A stretch of DNA of 64,000 bases, taken from contig CM028333.1 of assembly GCA_016647705.1 (NCBI GenBank), positions 5,053,616-5,117,615 on the forward strand, written 5' to 3'. Both the position numbers and the translations under genes were made by a program. A model generated the notes under the pieces. The model saw only the letters and a list, made by a program, of their open reading frames with translations, had not been told where the DNA came from and made no database searches. Below are positions 49,411 through 60,572 of the stretch, piece by piece. Within the stretch, counting starts at the first letter, position 1, and each line of letters opens with the position of its first letter. The stretch comes from Eucommia ulmoides. Lineage: Eukaryota > Streptophyta > Magnoliopsida > Garryales > Eucommiaceae.

Positions 49411-50173
49411 GGCCGGCTCGGCCCGTATAATGAACTATCCATGTTAGCCTGATACACATTAGGATTAACACGATTCGGTTTAAGTGCGGTTACATATAAA
49501 AAACCATTACACATATACCATATCAAAACTGTAGTCAAAATCGCCATTTAAAACAATTTGTAAACAAAATCGTTAATTTTTTTTAAACATTTTAAAATCA
49601 AACTATTTAAATTTATATAAGATCAAAATCAAAACTGCGTAACCATTTAATATTTTTTAATATTATAAAAATTCAAAATCAAAACTAAAATTATGAAATC
49701 GCATACCGTTTTTTTTTTTTTTTTTTTTTTTTTTTAAGCAAAAATATAACTAAAACATATAATATAAATTCCAAAAAAAAAAAAAAAACTCGAAATTATT
49801 AATTTTTACAATAATTATTTCTAACGATAATTAAAATATACGATCGTAATCATAATTGTTACAATAAATAAATAAATAAATATATATATATATATTGAAG
49901 GTTAAAGTATAAATATATATAAAAAAAATAGGATATATATGTCATGAAAATATATTTAAAATATCGATTTTGCGGTTCGATTTTATTGTTCGATCTCAAA
50001 ATCAAAATCGCTTTGATTGCTAATTTTAAAATCAAAACTTTAACCAAACTCTTTCAAAACTAGACTATTGTGTTTGGTTTTGGTTACCATTATTCGGTTT
50101 TTTTTTTTCTATCCTTAAAATTACACATTTGATACGCTCTCTCCTCTCTCTCTCTCTCTCTCAGTAACGGTTC
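49411..50173. other. AT-rich divergent intergenic region
   Basis: Between RPS9 and the GCD1-like gene. It contains a T-run (49710-49736), repeated 'AAATCAAAATC' phrases (for example 49610-49690 and 49990-50040), a TA microsatellite and, at 50139-50163, a CT-run that probably marks the GCD1 core promoter or leader. No other gene is supported. Confidence 0.5.
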
Positions 50174-50227
50174 ATGTTAGGGCTTAAGATCAGTCTCTGA
50201 GTCCGGGAGATGTGGAGGATGCTATAG
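50174..50227 (+). promoter_or_regulatory. Two short upstream ORFs in the GCD1-like leader
   Basis: An ATG at 50174 opens an 8-residue frame (MLGLKISL, stop ending at 50200). An ATG at 50210 opens a 5-residue frame (MWRML, stop ending at 50227). If transcription starts near the CT-run at 50139-50163, both precede the main ATG at 50265 and could lower its translation. The start site of transcription is inferred. Confidence 0.4.
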
Positions 50228-50264
50228 ATTATATCCTTTTTTGGCTGAATAAATTTTCCTAATA

Positions 50265-53200
50265 ATGAATTCAATCTTCAGATTTTCCTCTATTCTCAAC
50301 AAACGGCCGTTCAAAACTGCGGTAGATCGCCGACTACTCTCGACGAAGACCAACGACGACGAGTGGAACAATGCTTGGGAATCCGCGTGGCTGCCGGAAG
50401 ACATATCGGGTAAAACCAGAGCTCCGTGGGAGCCCGACGTCAACTTCTCAATCTCCGGAGACTTCAACAACAGCAGTAGCTCGGACGTTGTTCTCTCACC
50501 GGACGTCGATGCCGAGACGAAGGCGTTCGTCGAGGACATGACGGATAATTGGGATCAGAGAAGAGGAAAAAGCGCCAAGTCGCAGCAACAGCAACCGGAG
50601 CAAAATAATCAGGTGGCGAAGAAGGATCAGATTGCGCTCTACAGTTTGGAGAATATAAAAAGGGATTACAGGTTGAAGAAGCAGAGAATTCATGCCGGAT
50701 TGTGGCAGAAAGAGATTGACAAGCAGGAGGAGGCTAAATTGGGCGATTCCATAACCGGTGGTGGGGATGATATCGAAAGATTGCTCGACAGCTGCTCAGA
50801 GTAAACCTTCATCCCTCTTTTCTCTTTCTAACACCATAAGTTTGAATTAATTTATCACATTTCTCATATTTTTTATTTCAATTAAACTCTTCGATTGCTT
50901 GAATTATGTTATGGTTTCATAGCATTAAACTGAATTATGAATTATTAGCAAACTATATTATGTATGTATTGATTAAGGCAGTAACTCAAGATCAGGCAGT
51001 TGCATAGAAGAACAAGCCCTAGGTTCAAAGCTTACTCTGATCTTCTTACCATAAGTTTGCTTACTTTGAGAATCAATCAATTTAGATCATATAAGATTTT
51101 ATGTGCTTGTCTTGTGAAGTTACACTGTGTACAATAGTGATAAGAACCAAACAGAATCTATGAATTTTATTTGAACAAACGAAAGATGACAAAGATAAAT
51201 CCTAGCTTTCGAGAGGCTTGGGTCTCTCCCAAATTGAGCAAGCTCAATACATGAATTTTCTCATCCCCTTATTCCCCCCTCAGCTACTCCTAATATTCAG
51301 TATCTTCTCTCCCTTAACAGAATCTAGAAAACAATCCCTAACAGAAAATATACCAAATAACAAACAATCAACTGCAGAAAATAACAAACAACAACACTAA
51401 TTTGGTTTGCCCAAACTGCCCTTCCTTCTAGAACCTAGGGCCTATCATTACCCGCCGTCCAAACATTCACCTTGTCCTCAAGGTGAAGTTCATGAAACTG
51501 TCCCTAAATCAAGTGAAAATCCTCCCAAGTTGCTTCAAACTCCGGTACTAAGGAATCACTTTCGTCAGGCATTGTTTTGTGGTTGAGTTCCCCCAGAATC
51601 CCAATGCCCTCATGTTTCAGGGTCCTCATCATTGTTTTCAAAGACACCAACGTTTTGCCTAGAGAAGGATCCCCACGTAAGGTAATATTCTCATTACCCA
51701 GTCTGAATTTCATCACTTGTAATTTCTAATTTGTGTGAGTCATCCGCAATGTCTCGAGCCACTGAATGCCCAATATCACATCCGAGCTCCCCAATCCAAG
51801 TGGCAAGAAATCATCGACGATATCAATCCCCTGCAGGTGAAGGGAGACTCCCCAGCAAATTCCTTCTCCCCACACCGAATTCCTAGTCCCCATAGTCACT
51901 CCATAAGCTTTCGCTTTTTTTTTTGGAAACGGGAAGTTGCAAACGCTGCGCCAACTCAAGAGAAATGAAATTATGAGTTGCACCTGAATCAATCAATGTG
52001 ACCACTTCTTGTTCACCAATCAATCCTTTCAGCTTCAAAGTCTTTGGTGTTGTTAAGCCTGCCATCGAATTGAGAGAAACCTCCACTACCTGATTAATCT
52101 CTGCCGTTTCCAATTCCGGAACCACTTCATTCAGAGTTTCGGATTCCACTGCCTTCCCTTCAGTTTCATCAGCTTCATCATGCATCAACAAAACATTTAA
52201 TTCTCTTCTCTTACAACGGTGCCCAGGGGCCCATTTTTAATCACTCCGGAAGCACAAACCCTTTTCTCTTTTCTTTTGCAGCTCTGAATCCATCAACTTC
52301 CGTACATCACCATATGGTTTAGCCCTGGAAGTAGGGATGGTCATGGGCTTGGGGGCCCGCCCAGCCCGAACGGCCCGGCCCTATTTTTTTAGGGCTTGGA
52401 TTTAGAGTTTAAGCCCACGGGCTGGGCCAGGGCCTAGGTATTAGGGCCCGATCAAAATTAGGGCCGGGCTTGGGCAAGATTAAAAATTTTTAGGGCCGGC
52501 CCGGCCCGGCCCGAAGGATACTTAAAAAAATAAAAAATATATATATATACACGTTATAATACAACCATAATATTTGAAATATTAATTTTATTTAAAAATT
52601 GTAATTTTAATATTTCTTGTTGGTTTAATTTGTTTGGAATATTGATTTACCTTTAAAAATTGTAATTTTAATATTTTTTATTGGTTTGGTGTTAAATTTT
52701 TTGTATTTATTTTTGAAATTTAAAAAAAAAAAAAATAGGGCCGGGGGCCCGTGGGCCCGTGGGCTGGGCTTTGTGCTTAAAATTTTCTTATAGGGCCGGG
52801 CTTGGGCATAGAATTAAGGCCCGATCACCGGGCCGGGCCGGGCTAGGGCCCAACATTTTTTTGTAATACACTAGTCTAAGCCCGACCCGAACCCGGCCCG
52901 GCCCGGCCCGGCCCATGACCATCCCTACCTGGAAGTGTTACCCGCCAAAGACGAATGAAAACCCCCTGTAGGTATAGTGGGCCGGCCCAAAACAAATTAA
53001 TGGGCCTTACAACATTGCTGGATAGAAAAGAGCCTGTTGGAGCAGCAGGCCTGGTTGGTTCAGCCACATTCTTTACAAAATTGGGTTTGTTATATTGGGC
53101 TATCCTCAACTTCTCCTCAATCCTTTGGGCCAGTTCCATGGCTCGGCCAAAATTATTAGGATCCATGACCCTAACTTCAGCCCTAATTGCTGGTTGCAAC

Positions 53201-56200
53201 CAATTGATAAAATGACCCAAAGCCAAATCGCTCGTGTCTAGAGGAACCGAGAGTTCGATGAACTGCCGGCGATACTCCTGTACATCGCCGGTCTGCTCCA
53301 AAGCTAGTCACTGCTCGTGGAGTGAACCCATTTGCGTAGATTGAAATTGCTTTAGCAGCTGAAGCTTCAATTCATCCCACGAATCGATGGAGCTATGCCT
53401 GTTCTCCCACTGGTACCAGAGTAATGCGTCGCCATCGAAGCTGATGATCGCCGCCTCCATCTTTTCCTCGTTCGTTAAATGATGAAGAGAAAAATATTGC
53501 TTGACCTTCATAATCCATCCATCAAGATTGGAGCCGTCAAACAATGGCATCCCCAGTTTTCGAAATCGGAAATCGGAACGAGAATCAAGAGAATTTGTCG
53601 GTGAATCGTGAGGATGGTTAATCGAGATTGGACAATTAGGGTTACCTTCGTTTATTTGAGAGTCTTCCACCGTCGGTCTGAGCACCCTAGCCTCCGTCAC
53701 CTTGCCAGATGACGAAGACGTAGCCTGACGTGCTGACTCCTCCTGGATCTTAAGGAGTTGGTCCAGCCTCTTGATAAGATTCTGCATCTCCTCCTTCATT
53801 GATCCAACTTCCTCCTTCAATGATCCAACATCCTGTTGCATTTCCTTCTGGTTCTCCTCCATGGCATCGATCCGTTGAGCTACATTTTTTGCCGCCATCA
53901 ATCGCCAATGGTGAAGGTGATGATGAACAGGTTTAACGTTCGCACAACAACCCCCTAGGAAAGTGCTTTGATTACCAATTTGATAAGAACCAAACAAAAT
54001 CTATGAATTTTATTTGAACAAACGAAAGATGACAAAGATAAATCCCAGCTTTCGAGAGGCTTGAGTCTCTCCCAAATTGAGCAAGCTCAATACATGAATT
54101 TTCCCATCCCCTCATTCCCCCCTCAGCTACTCCTAATATTCAGTATCTTTTCTCCCTTAACAGAATCAAGAAAACAACCCTTAACAGAAAATATACCAAA
54201 TAACAAACAATCAACTGCAGAAAATAACAAACAACAACACTAATTTGATTTGCCCAAACTGCCCCTCCTTCTAGAACCTAAATAGACCCAACTAGTCCGA
54301 CCTTCTTTGGCATAGTTGGAGCTTTGTAGCTCGGAGCTGCCTTTTTTTTCGGTTTTACAGTAAGGTGTGTCCGGGACACTTACGTTCACCTCGACTAATC
54401 ATCGACCCAAGTGATCTAAAGGGCGCATTCTCCCACATCGGACTAGTGCATTCATAATTAAATTTAATTAAATTCAAGATTTAATTACTGGAGTACTCTC
54501 CAGGAGAATTGGTTGACAAGAAAATGGAGCATCTCCCCTTGCCAACTGGACCTACACCTCTTGGGTACCGGGCTGCCCTTTTCTATTGTGAAGTTACAAG
54601 CTTTTTTAACATTTGAAAACTACTATTGGGTTTATTCCGGTATCAATTCGGGTTTGTTTGGTTTTTGTTTTCAAAAGAAGTTTTTGAAAAGTTTGAAAAC
54701 AGTTCTAAATTTGGTTTTCAAAATTGTGAGAAAACATTTGGTTTAGTTTAAAAAAAAAAAAAAAGTTATGAAAATTTAATTTTATTAATAATGGGTTGAA
54801 AGTTTGAAATGTGTGAAGAAATCAAAACATAAAGATACAGAGAACAAAAAAGTAAAAATTAAAACTTGTAAAGTAATAAAAGTATGATGTTAAATGTAGT
54901 TGATGTGATAGACTGAGTATTGTGAAAATTATATTATAAAAGTGTTTCTGCTGGTAGAACAGATATAGTTATATTTTGTGTTTTTAAAAACAGAAAACAG
55001 TATTCAAATAACGAAACAAACGGGGCCTTAAAACCGTTTGTTGCAAATCTCTTGAACATGAAATTTATGTTTTCAGCCATTTTTTTTGTTCACTTTTAAA
55101 ACTCGGCTAATTAAACTTTTTCTTTTCCTAAACGAAATCAGGATATTTGATTCTGCCAACAATGATCTCAACAACGCGAAGATCTCCAGTTTTTCGGAGC
55201 TAAAAAATAAGCCCGACGGCTGGGAAACAACATCAAAATCCCAGGATGGGAATGTATGGGAGATGTCACAAAGGGAAGAAGACATCTTGCTTCAAGAATT
55301 CGAGCGTAGAATCGCATTCAGCAAATTCCAGGTTCATAAAACTTCAACTATTTAGGGCCTGTTTGGTTGTCTAAATTATCCTATTTTTGGAATTATTTTA
55401 TTTTTGATGACTTGTGTAATATATATTGATACACACACACACACACACACACATATTTGAATATAAGGAAATTTACTTGTTGTTTGGTTGAAGAAAGAAA
55501 CATACAATCGTTTAAATTCAGTTAGGACCTGTTTGGTTGTCCTTCAGTTCACAAATTGTACTAATTTTCAACTACTCAATTTATGAATTGTTGAAATTTA
55601 GTGTTTGGTTATAAGAATTAGAAACGCTTAGTTTATATGTTATTTTCTTGTATGATTGGAGGTAAATAGAACTTAAAAAATTAATTAAATTAAAACGATT
55701 GTATGTGGTTTTGTTCAAACAGCAATATGTAAATTTGAGGAACTATACAAAATCAATTCAGTAAAAATATGATAATACATACAATACGTTTTTGAAAACT
55801 TACTTGGGGCAAATACAAAATTATTTCATTTTTTATGGGTATTATAAGTAATTTTTAAAACGACATGGGGTCAATTGACTCCATGTTACTCCACATAGGT
55901 CCGTCCCTGGATGTAACATTCTTAAATTGACTGATTGAAAAAATGGTCGAATTCGAGAATTGAAGAATGGCCAAACGTGCCCTTATTCGCTTACCAATTT
56001 CTGCCCGACTTTATGCATTAGCCCTTTTTTTAATTGAATTGTGTTGTTGAAATGTCGGTTTATAGATAGCGAGCTTCATCAAAACACATATATTTAGCCG
56101 GAGGAGACCGATAGATGGATGGAAGTACATGATAGAGGAGCTGGGGCCGAATGCAAGGAAAGGGAAGGGCAGTGTTTCAAGGTTACCGAGTGTGGCCGAT

Positions 56201-56275
56201 GCTGCAACTCAACCTTTCAAAGAGGAGAAGAGACCAATTCCTAGCAGCCTCCCCTCCTCCAACAAGGGGAGGTAG
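50265..56275 (+). CDS. GCD1: GAMETE CELL DEFECTIVE 1-like mitochondrial protein, three exons
   Basis: Exons 50265-50800, 55142-55331 and 56066-56275 join through GT/AG sites into 311 residues. The junctions keep frame: GA plus G gives Glu at residue 179, and the second junction lies between codons. The N-terminus (MNSIFRFSSILNKRPFKTAV) is basic with no acidic residue for 20 positions, a good mitochondrial presequence. A conserved WNNAWESAWLPED segment with APWEPD follows, then a charged helical middle. The C-terminal block has IASFIKTHIFSRRRP and DGWKYMIEELGPNARKGKGS. From memory this architecture is that of plant GCD1, required for pollen and embryo-sac development. The molecular activity is not known to me. 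Intron 1 is 4.3 kb because of a retroelement insertion; intron 2 is mostly a Tourist-like MITE. No break in the coding sequence is seen. Confidence 0.87.
51138..54280 (-). mobile_element. Gag-protease LTR retroelement fossil in GCD1 intron 1
   Basis: Two 300-bp LTRs (51138-51437 and 53981-54280) are about 96% identical by eye and enclose the element. A 5-bp AATAG duplication flanks it (51133-51137 and 54281-54285). It lies antisense to the host gene. Next to the right-hand LTR, AATTGGTAATCAAAGC resembles an initiator-tRNA-Met primer site. Next to the left-hand LTR, the minus strand reads CTTGAGGACAAGGTGAATG, the usual 3' end of plant Ty3/gypsy internal regions. Parts seen: a gag region with a coiled coil and the core phrase ALLWYQWENRHSSIDSWDEL (53308-53997, continuing to about 52876), and an aspartic protease with LIDSGATHNFI (51883-52191). 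I see no polymerase or integrase. It is broken in a few places and was split by a MITE. The LTR similarity suggests it is the youngest LTR insertion in the window. Confidence 0.88.
52332..52927. mobile_element. hAT-type MITE nested in the gag-protease element
   Basis: Ends TAGGGATGGTCATGGG and CCCATGACCATCCCTA are perfect 16-bp inverted repeats, between perfect 8-bp duplications CCTGGAAG (52324-52331 and 52928-52935). Sub-terminal sequence is made of GGCCCGGCCC-like phrases around an AT-rich centre. This is a classic plant hAT MITE, inserted after the LTR element. Confidence 0.95.
55355..55982. mobile_element. Tourist-like MITE in GCD1 intron 2, possibly composite
   Basis: Ends GGGCCTGTTTGGTTGTC and GGCCAAACGTGCCC are inverted, flanked by TTA (55352-55354 and 55983-55985). 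A second GGACCTGTTTGGTTGTCC start at 55525 suggests one element inside another. It shares TAAATTATCCTATTTT with the MITE at 47028-47324. It contains a CA microsatellite at about 55433-55452. Confidence 0.75.
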
Positions 56276-56757
56276 ATACTTTGGGGAGGTATCTGGAGGG
56301 GGCAGCGAAGAGAGGGAGATTGTTTTTCCTTTTCGTGTTTGGATGAAAGGGGAGGGATTGAGTTTTTATTGTTTAATGTGACTATTAATACCTTTTATAT
56401 ATATATATATATATGAGAATAATAAAATATTCTCTCTAACAACTTACATTAAATACGGGTAAAATAGTGAAATTAGAGAAAGATAGGAAGGAAAGAGCGA
56501 ATAATTTCGATTTTGAAGATTTTTCCCTTCAAATTTGTCTTCCTCTCTCCATCCTATTCATCCAAACACAAAAAAGTCAGGTGGTGTTTGGTTAGTGTTT
56601 CTGTTTTTTTGTTTCTACTTCTAATGAGCCGAGATGAAATAGGATGGAAATTATATTTCTGTTTCGAAATATTCCAAAAATAGAAACATATTTGGTAAAG
56701 ACCATTGTCCTAAAATTATTTCTTTTAATTTATGAAAACAGAACAAGAAATACATTT

Positions 56758-56789
<32 letters not shown>

Positions 56790-58242
56790 TTTTCAGTTTA
56801 AATGTATGGTGGCCGGCGTGTTGGCGGTAGCCTGGCGGTGGTGGTGGCCGACGGATGGTAGTGAAAATAGTTTTGTGCCAGTTAAAAGGAATCAACATTT
56901 TGTTGTTGTTTCTCATATTCCTAAGGAATTCATGAAATAGTTTTTAATTACTACCAATTTTTGGGAATAGAAACAATAACTAAAAGGGGGTCTTATCTTT
57001 TCAGCTAAATAGATGTTAATTTGGCAACTGTATGATTGAGAGAATTTGGTGAATATTCGCATAGGTTCAGATCTGTTTTAATTTAGCTTCAGAGTAAATG
57101 CGTCATTTGGAGTGAACATTCATTTCTGTGTATGGCTTGGCGAATGTTCATTTGCGTTTTGTTGAACATTCATGTTGATTTTGTTGATTTTAATAAAGTT
57201 TTGTGGAATGGTTTTTTTTTTTTTTTTTTCATTTATCTTAGATTTCTTTCGCATTTCTTGATATTTTTTTAAACGTCGCACAGGTTTTTAGATTTATGTT
57301 GATTTAGTTTGGGAATTAATATGTCATTTGTGGTTGGTGAATGTTTATACTGATTTTACATTTTGTTGATGTTTTTGGAAGAACGTTTATGTGGTTTGAT
57401 GAAATGTTCACATCGATTTATTTTTTGGTGATCTTAGTTTTTTTTTAATTTTTTTGATTTCGGGTGATTTTGTTGAAGGCTCACACAGGGATTTATTTTT
57501 GTTGATTTGGTCACATAAAGAACAATGAACATTAACAATAGCAGAATGAGATCTGAAATCTATTAAAATGTTTAAAAATAGTAGAATAAAAATATGAATG
57601 TTTACATTTTTATTATTATTTTTTAACAGAATGACATTTTACATGAATAATAGAAGAAAGATGGATAAATAATAGATGACTATTTTCTAAAAATCTCTGA
57701 GGATTAAATTTTTTATTATGGTAGTTGGAGGTCTATTTTCTCATTTCTATATCTTATAAGAACTAAACAATATATTTTTTCCCCTCAATTACGTGTAACT
57801 ATTTTTTAAAAGTATTTTAAGTACAAATAACTATTTTTTAATCACATAATTATTTTTTCAATATATTTTTTAGTTACAATATATTTTTTGTTACATTTTA
57901 ATACATTTTTAGTGTAATTTAAGTTATTGATTGAATGTAACTAATTTTTTTTTTAAATATATTAAAAAATAACACTAAAAAAATTAGATTAATCTAACTC
58001 AAAAAAATTCTGCGACTAGAGATCGAAGTTTCGGTGACCATTAGCCAGTGGCTGCCAAAATTCGACGGCGGCAGAGTTTGGTGACCGACGGTGGTAGATT
58101 TACTATTGACAATACAATACTAATTGATATATTAAAAAATTTCATAAATTTTAATAGTTAAAATTAAAATTAAACTTTTTATGAGTTTTTATTAATTTGG
58201 CTACATCAAATAGCCCATTGTTTGCAAGAAAATTCCTGGGTC
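56276..58242. other. Intergenic region between GCD1-like and PPR genes
   Basis: Begins with the GCD1 3' untranslated region and a TA run (56398-56414). 56580-56760 contains MITE-like AGGTGGTGTTTGGTTAGTG. A T-run lies at 56765-56793. From 57030 to 57520 the words GAACATTCAT, GAATGTTCAT and GAACGTTTATG recur several times. 57700-58010 carries repeated TTTTTAGTTACAATATATTTT-like phrases. No other gene is supported. Confidence 0.45.
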
Positions 58243-59964
58243 ATGATCAGAAATGTGAGACTACAAGCATTGCATTTTCCGAAACGCTACTCGGAATTAC
58301 TTTCGGATCAAAACCTTCTCTCTTTGCTTCAATCTTGTACTCAGACCTCTGAAATCACTCAAATCCATGGCTTAATGGTCAAGACTGGTCTTGAACAACT
58401 CTCTTTCCCCTTCAGCAAACTGCTTGCATCTTCAATACGAGACATACACTATGCAGCTTCCATCTTCAAACATGCTCAAAACCCAAATCTCTTTATGTTT
58501 AACACCATGCTTAGATGCTATTCCATTAGTAGTAATCATGATCCAGACGAAGCTTTTCGTCTCTTCAATTACATGAGGGTTCAAAACATACTGCTCGACC
58601 AATTCAGTTTCATCTCAACGCTCAAAGTTTGCGCTCGCGCATCCGCGATTTGGATCGGTTTCGGGATTCATTCTCTTGTTCTTCGATCCGGGTTTGATTT
58701 GTTCGTAGCTGTTAAGAACACGCTTCTCCATTTTTACTGTGTCTGCGGCAAAATTGGAGTTGCACAGAAACTGTTTGATGAATTGCTTCAACGAAGAGAT
58801 TTAGTATCATGGAACACATTGATGGGTGGTTATCTCAATGCATCACAGCCAGCTGTTGTTATACATCTGTTCAGACAATTGTTCAAGAATCTCATCAATG
58901 TCGGCATCACCGCAATGCTGAGCGTTTTGGCAGCTGCAGGTGAGTTGGGTTGTCTCTTCCGCGGACAATCTCTCCATGGATATTGCATCAAGGTTGGGTT
59001 TTGCTCCGATTTGAACGTGGCCACTGCCTTGATCTCATTGTACGCGAAAAACAAGGACATCGATAATGGCCAGAAGGTGTTGGACGAAATTCCTGTGAAG
59101 GATGTTGTCTTGTGGAACTGTTTGGTAGATGGGTATGCTAAAAATGGTGAATTAGAAAAATCATTATCTTTACTGAAATTGATGAAACTCGAAGGAGTGA
59201 AGCCGAATTCATCTACATTGGCGGGCTTGCTTTCGGTTTGTGCGGCCTCTGGAGGTTTGTCTGAAGGCAAATGCATCCACAACTATGTCCAAGAACAAAA
59301 ACTAAGTTTGGACTCAATTCTAGGAACAGCTCTAGTAGACATGTACTCTAAAGGCGGTCTACTCGAAAATGCGATCGATATTTTTGCAAAAATCGAGGAA
59401 AAAGACGTGAAATCTTGGACAGCCATGATTTCAGGTTACGGGCTTCATGGGCAGGCGAAAAAAGCCATCGAATTGTTTGATAAAATGGAGGAGGAAGGGA
59501 TTAGGCCTAATGAAATCACTTTCTTGGCGGTTTTGACTGCTTGTAGCCATGGAGGGCTAGTGGGGGAGGGAATGGGCTTTTTCGAGAGGATGGTTCGAGA
59601 TTACAGGCTGAAGCCCGAGGTTGAGCACTACAGTTGTATAATTGATCTATTGGGCCGAGCGGGGATGTTAGAGGAAGCCCACGGGCTTATCGAGAGGCTG
59701 CCTGTTAGAGGCGATGCTACTGCCTGGCGTGCATTGCTTGCAGCTTGTAGAGTTTATGGGAACGTGAATTTGGGGGAACATGTGATGAGGAATTTGGAAG
59801 AAATGTACGACGAACACCCGGCTGATAGAATTGTGCTTTCGAGTACGTATGCGATTTCCGGGAGGATAGCAGATTGTAAAATTGGGCCGGATGGAAACAC
59901 GGCGAAACAACGAATCGTAACAAAAGAAACTGGGATTAGCATGATTGAGTTGCATAGTAAGTAA
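58243..59964 (+). CDS. PLS-class pentatricopeptide repeat protein, mitochondrial (At1g26900-like)
   Basis: Intronless, 573 residues from the ATG at 58243. The open frame extends 21 bases further upstream but without an ATG, and this start gives MIRNVRLQALHFPKRY, a basic presequence-like N-terminus. Repeats of the PLS type run through the protein, with typical phrases NPNLFMFNTMLRCYS, RRDLVSWNTLMGGY, VKDVVLWNCLVDGYAKNGEL and EKDVKSWTAMISGYGLHGQA. The C-terminal E domain is recognisable (VEHYSCIIDLLGRAGMLEEA, then ATAWRALLAACRVYGN). There is no DYW domain. Length and sequence strongly resemble Arabidopsis At1g26900. Such proteins bind specific organelle RNAs; E-class members usually help C-to-U editing, which I infer only from class. 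The last codons and stop are part of a 76-bp tandem duplication. The gene is convergent with the PRAF-type gene. Confidence 0.93.
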   Translation: MIRNVRLQALHFPKRYSELLSDQNLLSLLQSCTQTSEITQIHGLMVKTGLEQLSFPFSKLLASSIRDIHYAASIFKHAQNPNLFMFNTMLRCYSISSNHDPDEAFRLFNYMRVQNILLDQFSFISTLKVCARASAIWIGFGIHSLVLRSGFDLFVAVKNTLLHFYCVCGKIGVAQKLFDELLQRRDLVSWNTLMGGYLNASQPAVVIHLFRQLFKNLINVGITAMLSVLAAAGELGCLFRGQSLHGYCIKVGFCSDLNVATALISLYAKNKDIDNGQKVLDEIPVKDVVLWNCLVDGYAKNGELEKSLSLLKLMKLEGVKPNSSTLAGLLSVCAASGGLSEGKCIHNYVQEQKLSLDSILGTALVDMYSKGGLLENAIDIFAKIEEKDVKSWTAMISGYGLHGQAKKAIELFDKMEEEGIRPNEITFLAVLTACSHGGLVGEGMGFFERMVRDYRLKPEVEHYSCIIDLLGRAGMLEEAHGLIERLPVRGDATAWRALLAACRVYGNVNLGEHVMRNLEEMYDEHPADRIVLSSTYAISGRIADCKIGPDGNTAKQRIVTKETGISMIELHSK

Positions 59965-60046
59965 TTCACCAAACATGGCGAAACGACGAATCGTAACGAA
60001 AGAAACCGGGATTAGGATGATTGAGTTGCATGGTAAGTAATTCACC
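59895..60046 (+). repeat. 76-bp tandem duplication over the PPR stop codon
   Basis: 59895-59970 (from AAACACGGCGAAACAACG to GTAAGTAATTCACC) is repeated at 59971-60046 with about six mismatches. The first copy holds the last 22 codons and the TAA stop at 59962-59964. The second lies downstream in a shifted frame because 76 is not a multiple of three. Confidence 0.92.
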
Positions 60047-60262
60047 ACATGAAATTAGAATCAGTTACAAAATTTAAAAATTTTGCTCATTCAGTCTATT
60101 CCCTCACAATAATTTTATGAAAAATAGAATGATTCTATTAGAAGTTCAAAATCATTGCAGTGGCAACTCCAGCAAATTGGTTGAGGGGAAAAAATTGTTT
60201 AGGGTGTTTGTTAGATATTTTTATAATTGGGGAGTTCATGTAAAATTTTTAAGAAAATTTAA

Positions 60263-60572
60263 GAGGTTTTTGCATTTTGTACCCCCAAAGTTTTGGAAAA
60301 AATCCATTTACCCCCTGACCTTTTAATTTGAATACATTAAACCCTAAAGTATACAAATTGTGTCAAGTAGTCCAAATTGTTAACACTATCATTGTTTCTG
60401 ATAGAAATTACCCATGTGTCAAGCACGAAAATCATCCTCATGGGTGATTTTTATCCAAAATTGACAGAATTAACAATTTGGACTCAATTGACATGATTGA
60501 TATACTTCAAGGTTTAAAGTGTTCAAATTGAAAGTTCTCTAAAACTTTAGGGGTGAAAAGTGTTAAAACCTC
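60263..60572. mobile_element. Small MITE with ~110-bp inverted arms
   Basis: The left arm GAGGTTTTTGCATTTTGTACC is the imperfect inverse of the right arm, GGTGAAAAGTGTTAAAACCTC. Further in, CAAATTGTTAA faces TTAACAATTTG. Flanks AAAATTTAA and AAGTTTTAA agree at 7 of 9 positions, which may be a decayed 9-bp duplication (Mutator-like); this is weak. It lies between two convergent genes. Confidence 0.65.

Noticed and set aside
50265-50804. GCD1-like exon 1 read as a complete 179-residue single-exon gene
   Set aside because: The frame reaches a stop just after a good donor (CAGA|GTAAAC). Splicing to 55142 and 56066 continues the conserved family sequence in frame, including the IASFIKTHIFSRRRP block.
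53308-53997. 229-residue minus-strand frame as a host coiled-coil gene
   Set aside because: The ALLWYQWENRHSSIDSWDEL phrase and its position between paired LTRs show that it is retroelement gag.
58222-58242. Extension of the PPR protein upstream of the ATG at 58243
   Set aside because: The extension begins with TTG. Nuclear plant genes start at ATG, and 573 residues from 58243 agrees with the family length.
58830-59282. 150-residue minus-strand frame
   Set aside because: It is the antisense of the PPR coding region, with no independent support.
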